NCBI GenBank assembly: GCA_009885955.1
Contig: VFJS01000002.1
Location: forward strand, 124,001-188,000
Origin: Spirochaetia bacterium
GTDB lineage: Bacteria; Spirochaetota; UBA4802; UBA5550
Length of the DNA: 64,000 nucleotides
Reading direction: 5' to 3'
In this document: positions 9,559-17,893 of the stretch, piece by piece
Position numbering within the stretch: the stretch's first letter is position 1
How the letters are laid out: each line of letters opens with the position of its first letter
Notes under the pieces: model-generated
Databases searched by the model: none
What the model was told of the DNA's origin: nothing
Seen by the model: only the letters and a program-made list of their open reading frames with translations
Made by a program: the position numbers and the translations under genes

Positions 9559-9600
9559 GCATTCAGCAGCAGCGCCATGCATGGCGCTGCTGCTGAATGC
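9559..9600. repeat. 42-bp perfect palindrome downstream of fadA
   Basis: Eighteen-base arms (GCATTCAGCAGCAGCGCC and its exact complement) flank a self-complementary ATGCAT core, so all 42 bases are palindromic. It begins 7 bp beyond the stop codon of the minus-strand thiolase gene. As RNA it forms a very stable hairpin and could act as a terminator or 3' stabiliser, but on the minus strand only a broken T-rich stretch follows, not a U tract. As DNA it could bind a dimeric protein or extrude a cruciform. A 7-base unit GCTGAAT is directly duplicated at the end of one arm. Confidence 0.85.
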
Positions 9601-9607
9601 AATCAAC

Positions 9608-10801
9608 CTATTCGCATAGTTCAAAAAGCGCGGCAGCTCCCATTCCTCCGCCTATGCACATGGATTCAACCCCGTATTTTGCGCCGAGCCTTTGCATGCC
9701 GGCAAGGAGGGTAGCCGCAAGCTTTGAACCGGTGCATCCCAGGGGATGGCCAAGGGCGATGGCCCCTCCGTTTATATTAATCTTTTTTTCACTGCTGTCA
9801 TACGCCCAGAATTTTTTATCACCAATGCCAATCTGGCGGGCTGAATAGATGGCCTGTGATGCAAAGGCCTCATTGAGTTCGTAAAGCCCGATATCCTCAG
9901 CCTTGAGGCCGGCCATTTTAAGCAATTTCGGTACAGCCAGCGCAGGGCCTATCCCCATTTCATCAGGCTTGCATCCAATGGTGGTATAGAGTTTGAATTT
10001 TGCTATGGGTTTCACATTGAATTTTTTTAAGGCATCTTCACTCATGATGACGCATGCTGCAGCTCCGTCTGTTGTCTGGGATGAGTTCCCTGCAGTAACC
10101 GAGCCGGTTCCAGAGAATGCGGGCCTCAGCTTTGACAGTCCATCAACCGTTGTATCGTCGCGTATACCGTCATCGGATGTCTGCATGAATATCTCTTTCC
10201 CGTTTTTGCCGAATTTATCTGCTGGCGTTGGTACTATCTCTGTAAACAGGCCCTTTTTGTTGGCTTCGGCAGCCTTCATGTGGGAATGATAAGAAAATTC
10301 ATCCTGCTGGGCCCTTGTCACATCGTATCTCTTGGCAACATTTTCCGCGGTTATCCCCATTGAAATATAGGACTCGGGATTTGTCCTGGCGAATTCCGGA
10401 TGGGGCCTGGGGAAATTTCCGCCCATGGGAACAAAAGACATGGATTCAACGCCGCCGGCCATAACCACGTCCGACCATCCGCTCATGACCCTCAGGGATG
10501 AGAGCGCAATTGATTCAAGGCCCGATGAGCAGAACCTGTTGACGGTGGCTCCGCTGACGCTGTCAGGAAAACCTGCCATGAGCAGGGCTATCCGTGCCAG
10601 GTTTAAACCCTGTTCAGCCTCCGGAAACGCGCACCCGAGCATTAAATCCTCCACATCCTTTTTATCGAGCCCTTTCACTTTTTCGATAGCTGCACTGAGA
10701 ATGTGCGCAATCAGTGATTCAGGCCTTGTTGTTGCAAATCCCCCTTTTCCTTTCTTGCAGCCCGGTGTTCTCACTGCAGAAACAATATATGCGTCTCTCA
10801 T
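9608..10801 (-). CDS. fadA: Acetyl-CoA acyltransferase (thiolase)
   Basis: Thiolase that performs the last step of beta-oxidation, splitting 3-ketoacyl-CoA with CoA to acetyl-CoA and a shortened acyl-CoA. The 397-residue length is standard. All catalytic residues are present: nucleophile C91 in NRFCSSGLES, H352 in GGAIALGHPLG and C382 in MCIGGGMGAA, together with the NEAFA motif. The SD GGAGGT lies 6 nt before the ATG. It is 30 bp downstream of the multifunctional FadN-type gene, the same order as fadN-fadA in Bacillus subtilis, which supports a degradative rather than biosynthetic role. A biosynthetic acetyl-CoA acetyltransferase is the alternative. The operon apparently ends here, at the palindrome. 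Confidence 0.93.
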   Translation of the reverse strand: MRDAYIVSAVRTPGCKKGKGGFATTRPESLIAHILSAAIEKVKGLDKKDVEDLMLGCAFPEAEQGLNLARIALLMAGFPDSVSGATVNRFCSSGLESIALSSLRVMSGWSDVVMAGGVESMSFVPMGGNFPRPHPEFARTNPESYISMGITAENVAKRYDVTRAQQDEFSYHSHMKAAEANKKGLFTEIVPTPADKFGKNGKEIFMQTSDDGIRDDTTVDGLSKLRPAFSGTGSVTAGNSSQTTDGAAACVIMSEDALKKFNVKPIAKFKLYTTIGCKPDEMGIGPALAVPKLLKMAGLKAEDIGLYELNEAFASQAIYSARQIGIGDKKFWAYDSSEKKININGGAIALGHPLGCTGSKLAATLLAGMQRLGAKYGVESMCIGGGMGAAALFELCE

Positions 10802-10831
10802 CTTATTACCTCCATAATGTTTTGATCATTT

Positions 10832-13240
10832 TTACAGGAACAAAGGTTTTCCCGTTTTTAATATATGCTCCATCATCTTCTGGGAGTTTTCAGTCTTGAT
10901 GAGATCAACAAAAGATTCTCTTTCAAGCCTGAGCATATCTTCTTCCTCAATCAGGGTACCCAGAGGTACGTCCCCACCGGAAAGGATATAGGCAATCTTC
11001 AGCGATATTGCTTCCATGTGGGGCGGGATAAAACCTCCTGCCCTCATGTTGAGCATATTGGCATAGACCATCCCCATGGCATCCCTGCCCATGACCGGAA
11101 TTTTAGTCCTGGCCGGCGGCCGGTATCCGTCTTCAACCATTTTCAGCACCTCTTTTTTGGCTTCGCCAATGAGATTGTCCCTGTTGAATACTATTCTGTC
11201 CCTTGGCCCCAGGAATCCCAGTTTTCTCGCATCAGCAGCCGAGGTTGATACCTTGGCCTGTGCAAGGACCATGAGTGCAGGAATGAAATATGCCCCATAA
11301 TCGGTAACCTGCACCTGACCCGGCCTGTTTTCAATATATTTTCTCCAGAGCCCGGTGACTCCCCCGCCTGCGGGAACCAGTCCCGCACCTATTTCCACCT
11401 GGCCCATGAAGAGATCAGCATGGGCAACTATCCTGTCCGCTGCCAGGCAGACCTCGCTTCCTCCGCCCAGGGTCAGGCCGTAGGGTGCCGCAACAACCGG
11501 AATTGTTGAATATTTTGCGCTCAATATCTTTTTCTGGCCTTCGCCGATGAACCTGTCGATTTCGGTCCATTTTTTGTCCTTCGCGAGCTGGAGCATGTAC
11601 TTCAGATCAGCGCCGGCGGAAAAGGCCCCGGGCATGCCGCCGGACTGGTTGCCGATGACAATGCCGATTCCGTTACCTGCCACATATTCATTTGCCTGTA
11701 ACATGAAGTCGGCAATTTCCTGATTCAGGGCGTTCATCTTTGTATGGAATTCCACGCAGAATACCCCGTCCCCGATATCCACCAGGGAGCATGAACTGTT
11801 AGATTTGACCTCTTTTTTGTTTCCCTTCAATGAATTGAGAGAAATCATGCTTTCTCCGGTTTTTACATCCTTGTATTTCCCTGATTTAAAATCGTAATAA
11901 TACCTTACTCCTTTCACGGTTTTGTAAAAGGATTTTGCTCCATTTTTCAGCATGGCGGATATTTTTTTCGGAACGGGTTTCCCCTCCTGTTCCATTCTTT
12001 TCACCGACTCTTTCAGCCCCAGGGCATCCCATGTTTCAAAGGGCCCCAGTTCATTGTTATATCCCCACTTCATGGCATTGTCAATTTCAACTACGGTGTC
12101 TGAAATTTCCGGGATCCTGTTCGCGCTGTAAATCAGGCTCCCTGCCAAAACCTCCCAGGCAAATGTCGATATTTTATCTTTTCCTGACATGAGAATTTTA
12201 ATTTTCTCAGGCAAGGTGCCCGCTTTTTTAATCTCTTCCAGAATCGGGAGTTCCGCTTTTTTCAGGTCTTCATATTCCCCGGTTTTGAAATTAATAACTT
12301 TTCTCAGCTCCTTCCATTCCGGGGTCAGGTCTTTTTTATAAAATCCGCTTTTTGTCTTATTACCAAGCAATTTTTTTTCAACCATTTTATTGACAAAGTC
12401 CGGGAGCTTCAGGGAGCTTCTCATTTCATCCTTCGGGCAGAGTTCATAGCAGTTGTCTGCTACATGCTTGAATGTATCGAGCCCCACAAGGTCTGCAGTT
12501 TTAAAAACAGCAGTATTCGGCCTGCCCATGGGAGATCCGAAAACAGCATCGACCTCGGGTATTGATATATCCATTTCAATCATTTTCTGCATAGTCCATA
12601 CAATCGATTGGATACCGATCCTGTTGCCTATGAAGTTCGGCGTATCCTTGGCCCATACTATACCCTTGCCCAGGACCCTGTCGCCGAAATCTGCCATAAA
12701 CTGGAGAAGATCCTTTTTGGTTTCCTTTCCAGGGATTATTTCCAGCAAATGCATATATCTTACGGGATTAAAGAAATGCGTCCCAAGGAAAAACTGCTTC
12801 ATCTCCTTGCTGAAATTTTCTGATATTTTATTCAGTGGAATCCCCGATGTATTTGTAGATATTATTGTGCCCGGTTTTCTAACCTTTTCAATCTTTTTGA
12901 AAAGGTCCTGTTTAACCTTCAGGTTTTCAACAACAACTTCCACGATCCAGTCGCATTCAGAAAGCTTCTTCAGATCATCTTCAATATTTCCTGTTGAGAT
13001 AAAATTCAGATCTAACTCGCTGTCCATGAGAAGGGAAGGTTTAGATTTTACCAGGGCATCAAGCCCCTTTTTAACTATTCTGTTTCGTGCATTAAGATCA
13101 TTTTTCTCTGATTCTTTCAAATCCATCGGGACGATATCAAGGAGCAGAGCCGGTATGCCTGCGCTGGCACAAAGTGCTGCTATCCCGCCCCCCATAATTC
13201 CAGAGCCAATTACAGCAACCTTATTAATTCTGTAAGCCAT
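10832..13240 (-). CDS. fadN: 3-hydroxyacyl-CoA dehydrogenase/enoyl-CoA hydratase, FadN type
   Basis: Bifunctional beta-oxidation enzyme of 802 residues. The dehydrogenase part comes first: a Rossmann motif at about 5-25 (AVIGSGIMGGG), then HFFNPVRYMHLLEIIPG and the C-terminal helical dehydrogenase domains to about 440. A crotonase-fold hydratase domain follows at about 480-690 (NALNQEI, FSAGADL, GLTLGGGSE, GAGLVPAGGG). This order is that of FadN and opposite to E. coli FadB, where the hydratase comes first. The ATG at 13240 is chosen because GGAGGT lies just upstream; an ATG 12 bp earlier has no SD. With the adjoining thiolase it covers the last three steps of the cycle. No acyl-CoA dehydrogenase gene is in the window. 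Confidence 0.92.
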   Translation of the reverse strand: MAYRINKVAVIGSGIMGGGIAALCASAGIPALLLDIVPMDLKESEKNDLNARNRIVKKGLDALVKSKPSLLMDSELDLNFISTGNIEDDLKKLSECDWIVEVVVENLKVKQDLFKKIEKVRKPGTIISTNTSGIPLNKISENFSKEMKQFFLGTHFFNPVRYMHLLEIIPGKETKKDLLQFMADFGDRVLGKGIVWAKDTPNFIGNRIGIQSIVWTMQKMIEMDISIPEVDAVFGSPMGRPNTAVFKTADLVGLDTFKHVADNCYELCPKDEMRSSLKLPDFVNKMVEKKLLGNKTKSGFYKKDLTPEWKELRKVINFKTGEYEDLKKAELPILEEIKKAGTLPEKIKILMSGKDKISTFAWEVLAGSLIYSANRIPEISDTVVEIDNAMKWGYNNELGPFETWDALGLKESVKRMEQEGKPVPKKISAMLKNGAKSFYKTVKGVRYYYDFKSGKYKDVKTGESMISLNSLKGNKKEVKSNSSCSLVDIGDGVFCVEFHTKMNALNQEIADFMLQANEYVAGNGIGIVIGNQSGGMPGAFSAGADLKYMLQLAKDKKWTEIDRFIGEGQKKILSAKYSTIPVVAAPYGLTLGGGSEVCLAADRIVAHADLFMGQVEIGAGLVPAGGGVTGLWRKYIENRPGQVQVTDYGAYFIPALMVLAQAKVSTSAADARKLGFLGPRDRIVFNRDNLIGEAKKEVLKMVEDGYRPPARTKIPVMGRDAMGMVYANMLNMRAGGFIPPHMEAISLKIAYILSGGDVPLGTLIEEEDMLRLERESFVDLIKTENSQKMMEHILKTGKPLFL

Positions 13241-13605
13241 AGAAACCTCCATTCAAAAAAAATTTTTCCAAGCTGTTGTTTTGCATAATTAGAATTCCAA
13301 TCTATCGTAATGGTACTTATTTTGCAATAAATATGTCAAATTAATATATATAATAGTATAAAAAAAGTATATTTTTAATGCGTAATAAATGCAAATTATA
13401 TTTCGTAATTATAACCACTTCAAAAAAGAGGTTTCCATATATATTCTAATACATTTATACTGATACATATTGCACCTTTTTCTTTGAAAATAATAATTTT
13501 TTTATAGTCGAAATATAGCAGGAATGATTTATTTTGAACAGATTATTATCAGCATATTTAAGTTGACAATTAGCCATGAGATATTTTATTGGATTTATAA
13601 AGACT
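13241..13605. other. AT-rich intergenic region, no gene seen
   Basis: About 365 bp, strongly AT-rich, between the divergent fadN operon and tRNA-Cys. I see no plausible reading frame or stable hairpin. It must hold the fadN promoter and possibly that of the tRNA pair. One candidate promoter is listed separately. Confidence 0.6.
13310..13339 (-). promoter_or_regulatory. Candidate sigma-70 promoter of fadN-fadA
   Basis: On the minus strand TTGACA (13339-13334) is separated by 18 nt from TACCAT (13315-13310), a perfect -35 and a 4/6 match to -10. It would start transcription about 60 bp before the fadN ATG. In such AT-rich DNA chance matches are common, so this is only a candidate. Confidence 0.3.
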
Positions 13606-13678
13606 GGCGTCGTACCCAAACGGCTAAGGGGAAGGTCTGCAAAACCTTTATTTACCGGTTCGAGTCCGGTCGACGCCT
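13606..13678 (+). tRNA. tRNA-Cys (GCA)
   Basis: A complete cloverleaf can be drawn: acceptor GGCGTCG/CGACGCC, anticodon stem AAGGT/ACCTT with loop CTGCAAA giving anticodon GCA, and T arm ACCGG/CCGGT around TTCGAGT. The discriminator base is T, the known identity base of tRNA-Cys. The CCA end is not encoded. It lies 41 bp before tRNA-Leu and is probably co-transcribed with it. Confidence 0.95.
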
Positions 13679-13719
13679 CATCAACAATTCTTTATTTGAT
13701 TTCCTGAACACTGCAAAAC

Positions 13720-13806
13720 GCCCAGGTGGTGGAATTTGGTAGACACAAGGGACTTAAAATCCCTTGGACTTTAAAGTCCGTGCGGGTTCAAGTCCCGCCT
13801 TGGGCA
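13720..13806 (+). tRNA. tRNA-Leu (UAA)
   Basis: An 87-nt class II tRNA with a long variable arm. Acceptor GCCCAGG pairs with CTTGGGC (one G-U), the anticodon stem is AGGGA/TCCCT around CTTAAAA (anticodon TAA, reading UUA), and the T arm is GCGGG/CCCGC around TTCAAGT. The discriminator is A and no CCA is encoded. The variable arm GGACTTTAAAGTCC is itself self-complementary. Confidence 0.95.
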
Positions 13807-13902
13807 GATTTTTTTACCTCCTGAATATTCTGATATTTCAGAACAAATCCGGTAACATGTAGTCCAGTGCATTGCATCAAAATGAAATCGCATAAGTGTA
13901 GA

Positions 13903-14607
13903 TCATTCTGCTTTTGTTTCTATCAGAAACTTTCTCCTCAATAATAGATACCTCAGTTTCAAATGCTCATTTTCCATAAAATTCCCGGGATTATATATTA
14001 TCGGGTTCGGCAGGATTGTGATTAATTCGATCAATTCAACCCTGGACAACCTGTTAAGAGGCCGGCCAAAATAATGTTCCGCAGCGTTCCCGATACCGAA
14101 TATCCCTTTCCCGAATTCTATATAATTGACATAGAGTTCAAGTATTCTGATCTTTGGCATAACCAGTTCCATGATCAGGGCAGTAATCAGCTCAAGATAT
14201 TTTCTTAAATACGTCTTACCTGGATATAATATAAGCGATCTGGCGAGCTGCTGAGTTATGGTGCTCCCCCCCCATTTTTTGTATCCCGATTTCATATTGA
14301 GAAGATAGGCGTTTGCCATGGCTTTTAACTGGACACCATGATGGGAATAAAACCCCGGGTCCTCAATAAAAACAAGCATTGCAATTACCTTTTCAGGAAT
14401 ATCAGCAATCGGCAAAAAATGTAATTTCCCGATGTCCTGATTGTCAAAATGATTCCTATAAAGCATGAGAGTAGTATTTGACGGATTGTTTTTTTTGAAG
14501 TTCAATGCGAGAATAAAAATAACAACAATTACCGCGGCATGAATTATCAAAAAAGCAATGATGATTTTTTTTAAAATGGATCTAATATTTTTTTTATTCA
14601 GATGCAT
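13903..14607 (-). CDS. mtgA: Monofunctional peptidoglycan glycosyltransferase
   Basis: GT51 enzyme that polymerises lipid II into glycan strands without a transpeptidase domain. The 234-residue length matches MtgA. One transmembrane helix (about 11-36) anchors the domain outside the cytoplasmic membrane. Motif 1 is present as EDPGFYSHHG with catalytic E82, and motif 2 as GGSTITQQLARSL at about 113-125. ELYVNYIEFGKGIFGIGNAAEHYFGR supplies motifs 4 and 5, including the second conserved Glu. No clear SD is visible before the ATG. The neighbouring gene on the same strand encodes a small secreted protein, 29 bp upstream of this start. Identification is firm. Confidence 0.93.
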   Translation of the reverse strand: MHLNKKNIRSILKKIIIAFLIIHAAVIVVIFILALNFKKNNPSNTTLMLYRNHFDNQDIGKLHFLPIADIPEKVIAMLVFIEDPGFYSHHGVQLKAMANAYLLNMKSGYKKWGGSTITQQLARSLILYPGKTYLRKYLELITALIMELVMPKIRILELYVNYIEFGKGIFGIGNAAEHYFGRPLNRLSRVELIELITILPNPIIYNPGNFMENEHLKLRYLLLRRKFLIETKAE

Positions 14608-14636
14608 AAGGGGCTAATGCATCCTGGGATGATGTT

Positions 14637-15170
14637 CTATTTATGTATCTCAAGGCTGCTCATTACCGCATTGAAAGTTTTTTCATAGCTGTAAAAGGAT
14701 TGGACTGAGGAACCGCATTCAATAACTATAATAATGTTTTTATACCTGTTGATAAGAATTCTTTTTAATATTTTAGTATTCTGCTGCATATATTCCAGGA
14801 TGATTAGTTTACTGTCAATATCGGCGCCGATGGTAATCTTTTTCTTTTCAAGAATGACCTTCAGATTGTTCCCGATTCCTTCCGCATACCAATCGCTGTA
14901 TGAATTCCACTTGTCATTCTCAGCATCATCAACTGATGCAGCATAAACTTTTATTTCTGCGTTATTGATGTTGGACAGGACCATGACAAATGTATAATTC
15001 AAATCGATCTCATCTTTTTCCCATTTTTTCGGAAGAAGGAGTTTAAAGTTAAATTTCTGGTTGCTGAATTTCACATAGTCATCTTTTTTAACAGGTTCCT
15101 TCGCGATTTCCTTTGAAAAAGTAATGGAAACATGGGAAAAAAGAATTATGATAATAATGATTTTTTTCAT
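14637..15170 (-). CDS. Exported protein of unknown function
   Basis: A 177-residue protein with a clear Sec signal peptide (MKK, then a run of Ile, ending about residue 19 at TFSKEI). The mature part looks beta-rich, with FSNQKFNFKLLLPKKW near the start, the kind of opening found in small PsbP/DUF1795-like or lipoprotein-type domains. I would not assign it. One Cys near the C-terminus is isolated. Its ATG overlaps the stop of the upstream LOG gene by 4 bp (ATGA), so the two are translationally coupled, and it runs 29 bp before mtgA. That places it in a three-gene minus-strand operon. Role unknown. Confidence 0.75.
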   Translation of the reverse strand: MKKIIIIIILFSHVSITFSKEIAKEPVKKDDYVKFSNQKFNFKLLLPKKWEKDEIDLNYTFVMVLSNINNAEIKVYAASVDDAENDKWNSYSDWYAEGIGNNLKVILEKKKITIGADIDSKLIILEYMQQNTKILKRILINRYKNIIIVIECGSSVQSFYSYEKTFNAVMSSLEIHK

Positions 15171-15952
15171 AATATATGGTTTTTATTTTTTCTCAGTGTC
15201 AGTATGTTATCCAGATTTTTCATACTTTCAACCAATTTAGGTTTAAGATATTCAATCCCTTCTTCGCTGTTTGAAAAATACTGAAACAGGTTGATATCCT
15301 CAGGTGAAATGAGTCCAAAGTCAACAAATTTTTCAAAATTAATCACCTGATCCCAGAATTCCCTGTCATAAAGAAGAATGGGAATATCAAGTTTTTCAAG
15401 TTTTTTTGTCTGCACAAGTGTCAGGGTTTCAAAAAATTCATCCATCGTTCCATAACCGCCGGGAAATATGATTACCGCTTTGGCATAAAACAGGAACCAG
15501 AGCTTCCTCATGAAAAAATAGTGAAACTCAAAGTTCAGGCTTTCAGATATATATGGATTGGGAGCCTGCTCAAAGGGGAGCTCAATATTCAAACCGATTG
15601 TCGGTTCCCCCGCATTTTTAGCGCCCCTGTTTGCCGCTTCCATGATGCCGGGCCCCCCGCCGGTGCATACATAGAACCTGCTGCCGATCTCCTTCTCGAT
15701 TTCCTCGCTCATTTTTGACAGTTTAAACGCGAAATCCTCGGCAGCCCTGTAATATTTTGTCAGTTGATTTTCATCCTTGCCCGGCGGATTAGCCCTGGCA
15801 GACCCGAAAATTACCACGGTATGCTGAATATTTAATTCATTGAACCTTTTTTCAGGCTCAATATATTCGCTGAGAATCCTTAATATCCTTGCTTCCCTTG
15901 ATTTCAGAAATTCATGATTTTCAAAGGCTTTAAGAGGTTTGTCATCTGCCAT
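15167..15952 (-). CDS. LOG family protein (lysine decarboxylase-like fold)
   Basis: Member of the LOG/YgdH nucleotide-processing family. Plant and actinobacterial members release cytokinin bases from ribotides; bacterial housekeeping members act on nucleotide 5'-monophosphates. The two signature motifs are clear: GGGPGIMEA at about 98-106 and PGGYGTMDE at about 164-172. I start at the ATG at 15952 (261 residues), preceded by AGGA. An in-frame ATG 63 bp upstream would add a hydrophobic, Ile-rich extension foreign to the family. The gene overlaps the following secreted-protein gene by 4 bp. Substrate cannot be told from sequence. An older database label, lysine decarboxylase, is known to be misleading for this family. 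Confidence 0.88.
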   Translation of the reverse strand: MADDKPLKAFENHEFLKSREARILRILSEYIEPEKRFNELNIQHTVVIFGSARANPPGKDENQLTKYYRAAEDFAFKLSKMSEEIEKEIGSRFYVCTGGGPGIMEAANRGAKNAGEPTIGLNIELPFEQAPNPYISESLNFEFHYFFMRKLWFLFYAKAVIIFPGGYGTMDEFFETLTLVQTKKLEKLDIPILLYDREFWDQVINFEKFVDFGLISPEDINLFQYFSNSEEGIEYLKPKLVESMKNLDNILTLRKNKNHIL

Positions 15953-16216
15953 AAAATTTATTTTTCCTGTATTATTTTTTATAATCAAAATATCCAATAT
16001 CAATAAAAAAATCAATAACTAAATAAAAAAAGATAAATAGAAAAAATCTAGTAATCAAATGTATAAATATTTTCAATGTACAATCTATGATAAATAACAT
16101 ATTTTGCTAAAAATGCTTGAAAAGGAGAGTTAATATTATCACTTTGCTTTGATGCTTTAACAACCCTGATTGAAAAAATTTCATAACAATAAATATTAAT
16201 TAATATTGAAGGCAGA

Positions 16217-17893
16217 ATGCTGATGAAAATTTATATTATACTCCACCTCCTGCTTCTGATTCTTATTGGAGAAATTAATTGTGTAAAAGAAGATCTTAAA
16301 AATGCCAGTCGGGATAACATAAAGGCTGATAAACCGGATCTGGTCAGGGGACTGACCCTTGACCAGAAAATCGGCCAGATGATAATTGCAGCAATTCCCG
16401 GTACAAAAATGAACAACAGTGCGCAACAGCTTATAAAGGAGATACTTCCAGGGGGGATTATTCTTTTCGGCTACAACCTTAATGAAAAGGATAGTATAAA
16501 AGTTTACATCGACGGACTTCAGAAGGAATCCATGGCCGGTTCCGGCATCCCTCTTTTCATATCGATAGACCAGGAAGGGGGAAGGGTAAAAAGGATAGTA
16601 CGGGAGGCTACTCAATTTCCCGGTAACATGGCTGCAGGAAGCGGCGGAGACGGGGAACTTGCATACCGGATGGCACGAGTGCTTGGACTGCAGCTCCGGG
16701 CCCTGGGCATTAATATGAATTATGCGCCGGTGCTTGATGTGAATAACAATCCCGACAACCCAGTGATAAACACCAGGTCCTTCGGCTCGGATACAGGGAC
16801 TGTATCGCTCCTGGGCAAAAGGTATATCAGGGGCCTTCAGGACTCTTCCTGTATTGCCGTAGGCAAGCATTTTCCAGGGCATGGCGATACAAACAGTGAC
16901 TCCCATCTGACACTCCCGGTAATACCGTATGACATGTCAAGGCTCAACGCCGTTGAGTTTCCGCCGTTCATTGAAGCAATTAAGGAAAATGTTGAAGGAA
17001 TTATGACTGCCCATATATCCTTCCCGGAAATTCTCAAACGCAGCGAGCCTGCAACACTCTCAAGAGAATTTCTCACCGACATACTACGGGTGAAGATGAA
17101 TTTCAAGGGCCTGGTAATCACTGACGACATGGAGATGAATGCAATTTCCAAGGTAATGATAGGCGAGTCTGCAGTTAAATCCATCCTTGCAGGAGCAGAT
17201 ATCATTCTTTCTACATCCTATGGAAGGAATGTGAATATCATAAGCGATACCATAAAAAAAGCAGTTGCTGAAAAAAGAATCCCCCTGGAGAGGATAGATG
17301 AATCTGTCAGGAGGATTCTTGATGTCAAGCTCCGGTACAATATCATCTCCCTGAATAAAAATAAAATTGAAGAGGGCGTGGTAATTCATAGTGAACATGC
17401 CGCTAAAATCCTGAGTGAAGCGCAGAACATCAACCATGAATTATCAAGAAAAGCCCTTTACTACCAGGGTGACCGCAAACTTCTGTTGAGCGGCAGGGAT
17501 ATTTCCAGGGTATTTATTACCGGCAACCGGTATGCAGCTAAAAATCTTATTTTTTTTGAGAATGATTCAGTTTTCGGAAATGAAAAGGATTTCATGGCCG
17601 CAGGCGGGAAATCGGGGAGCAGGAAAGTTGTTTATTATCATGTAGAAGATTATATTCCCGATATGGGAAGAATAAAGAATTTTTATGATTACTGCATAAA
17701 GAGCAATATTGAAATTGTAATTCTTTCATCAGGGAACCCCTACCCGATACTACGATCTGATTCCATCAAAAATCTTCTTATGACCTTTTCAAATACCGAG
17801 GAATCGATCAGGCAGATGGCTTTCTGTCTGAATGGTGTTTTCACGCCTGATGCCGGCAGTACAATATTCAGGGGTATTCCCGGCAGAAAATGA
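16217..17893 (+). CDS. nagZ: Exported beta-N-acetylhexosaminidase (GH3, NagZ-like)
   Basis: Glycoside hydrolase family 3 enzyme, probably removing GlcNAc from muropeptides in peptidoglycan turnover. The 558-residue product begins with a hydrophobic signal segment ending near a Cys (INC, residue 22), a weak lipobox candidate. The TIM-barrel domain occupies about 45-390, with ISIDQEGGRVKR, the histidine-containing loop KHFPGHGDTNSDSH near 217-230 that is diagnostic of NagZ-type enzymes, and the nucleophile Asp in ITDDMEM near 302. Cytoplasmic NagZ of enterobacteria is about 340 residues. Here about 170 extra C-terminal residues resemble the second GH3 domain seen in exported homologues. It overlaps hemW by 4 bp. 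Confidence 0.88.
   Translation: MLMKIYIILHLLLLILIGEINCVKEDLKNASRDNIKADKPDLVRGLTLDQKIGQMIIAAIPGTKMNNSAQQLIKEILPGGIILFGYNLNEKDSIKVYIDGLQKESMAGSGIPLFISIDQEGGRVKRIVREATQFPGNMAAGSGGDGELAYRMARVLGLQLRALGINMNYAPVLDVNNNPDNPVINTRSFGSDTGTVSLLGKRYIRGLQDSSCIAVGKHFPGHGDTNSDSHLTLPVIPYDMSRLNAVEFPPFIEAIKENVEGIMTAHISFPEILKRSEPATLSREFLTDILRVKMNFKGLVITDDMEMNAISKVMIGESAVKSILAGADIILSTSYGRNVNIISDTIKKAVAEKRIPLERIDESVRRILDVKLRYNIISLNKNKIEEGVVIHSEHAAKILSEAQNINHELSRKALYYQGDRKLLLSGRDISRVFITGNRYAAKNLIFFENDSVFGNEKDFMAAGGKSGSRKVVYYHVEDYIPDMGRIKNFYDYCIKSNIEIVILSSGNPYPILRSDSIKNLLMTFSNTEESIRQMAFCLNGVFTPDAGSTIFRGIPGRK

Noticed and set aside
12453-13235. 260-codon plus-strand frame opposite fadN
   Set aside because: Opposite the dehydrogenase Rossmann region; translation is Ser/Phe/Ile-rich as expected for an antisense shadow.
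16196-16906. Long 236-codon frame on the minus strand opposite nagZ
   Set aside because: It lies wholly over the well-supported NagZ frame, has Cys/His-rich low-complexity translation and no SD, and is best read as a shadow.
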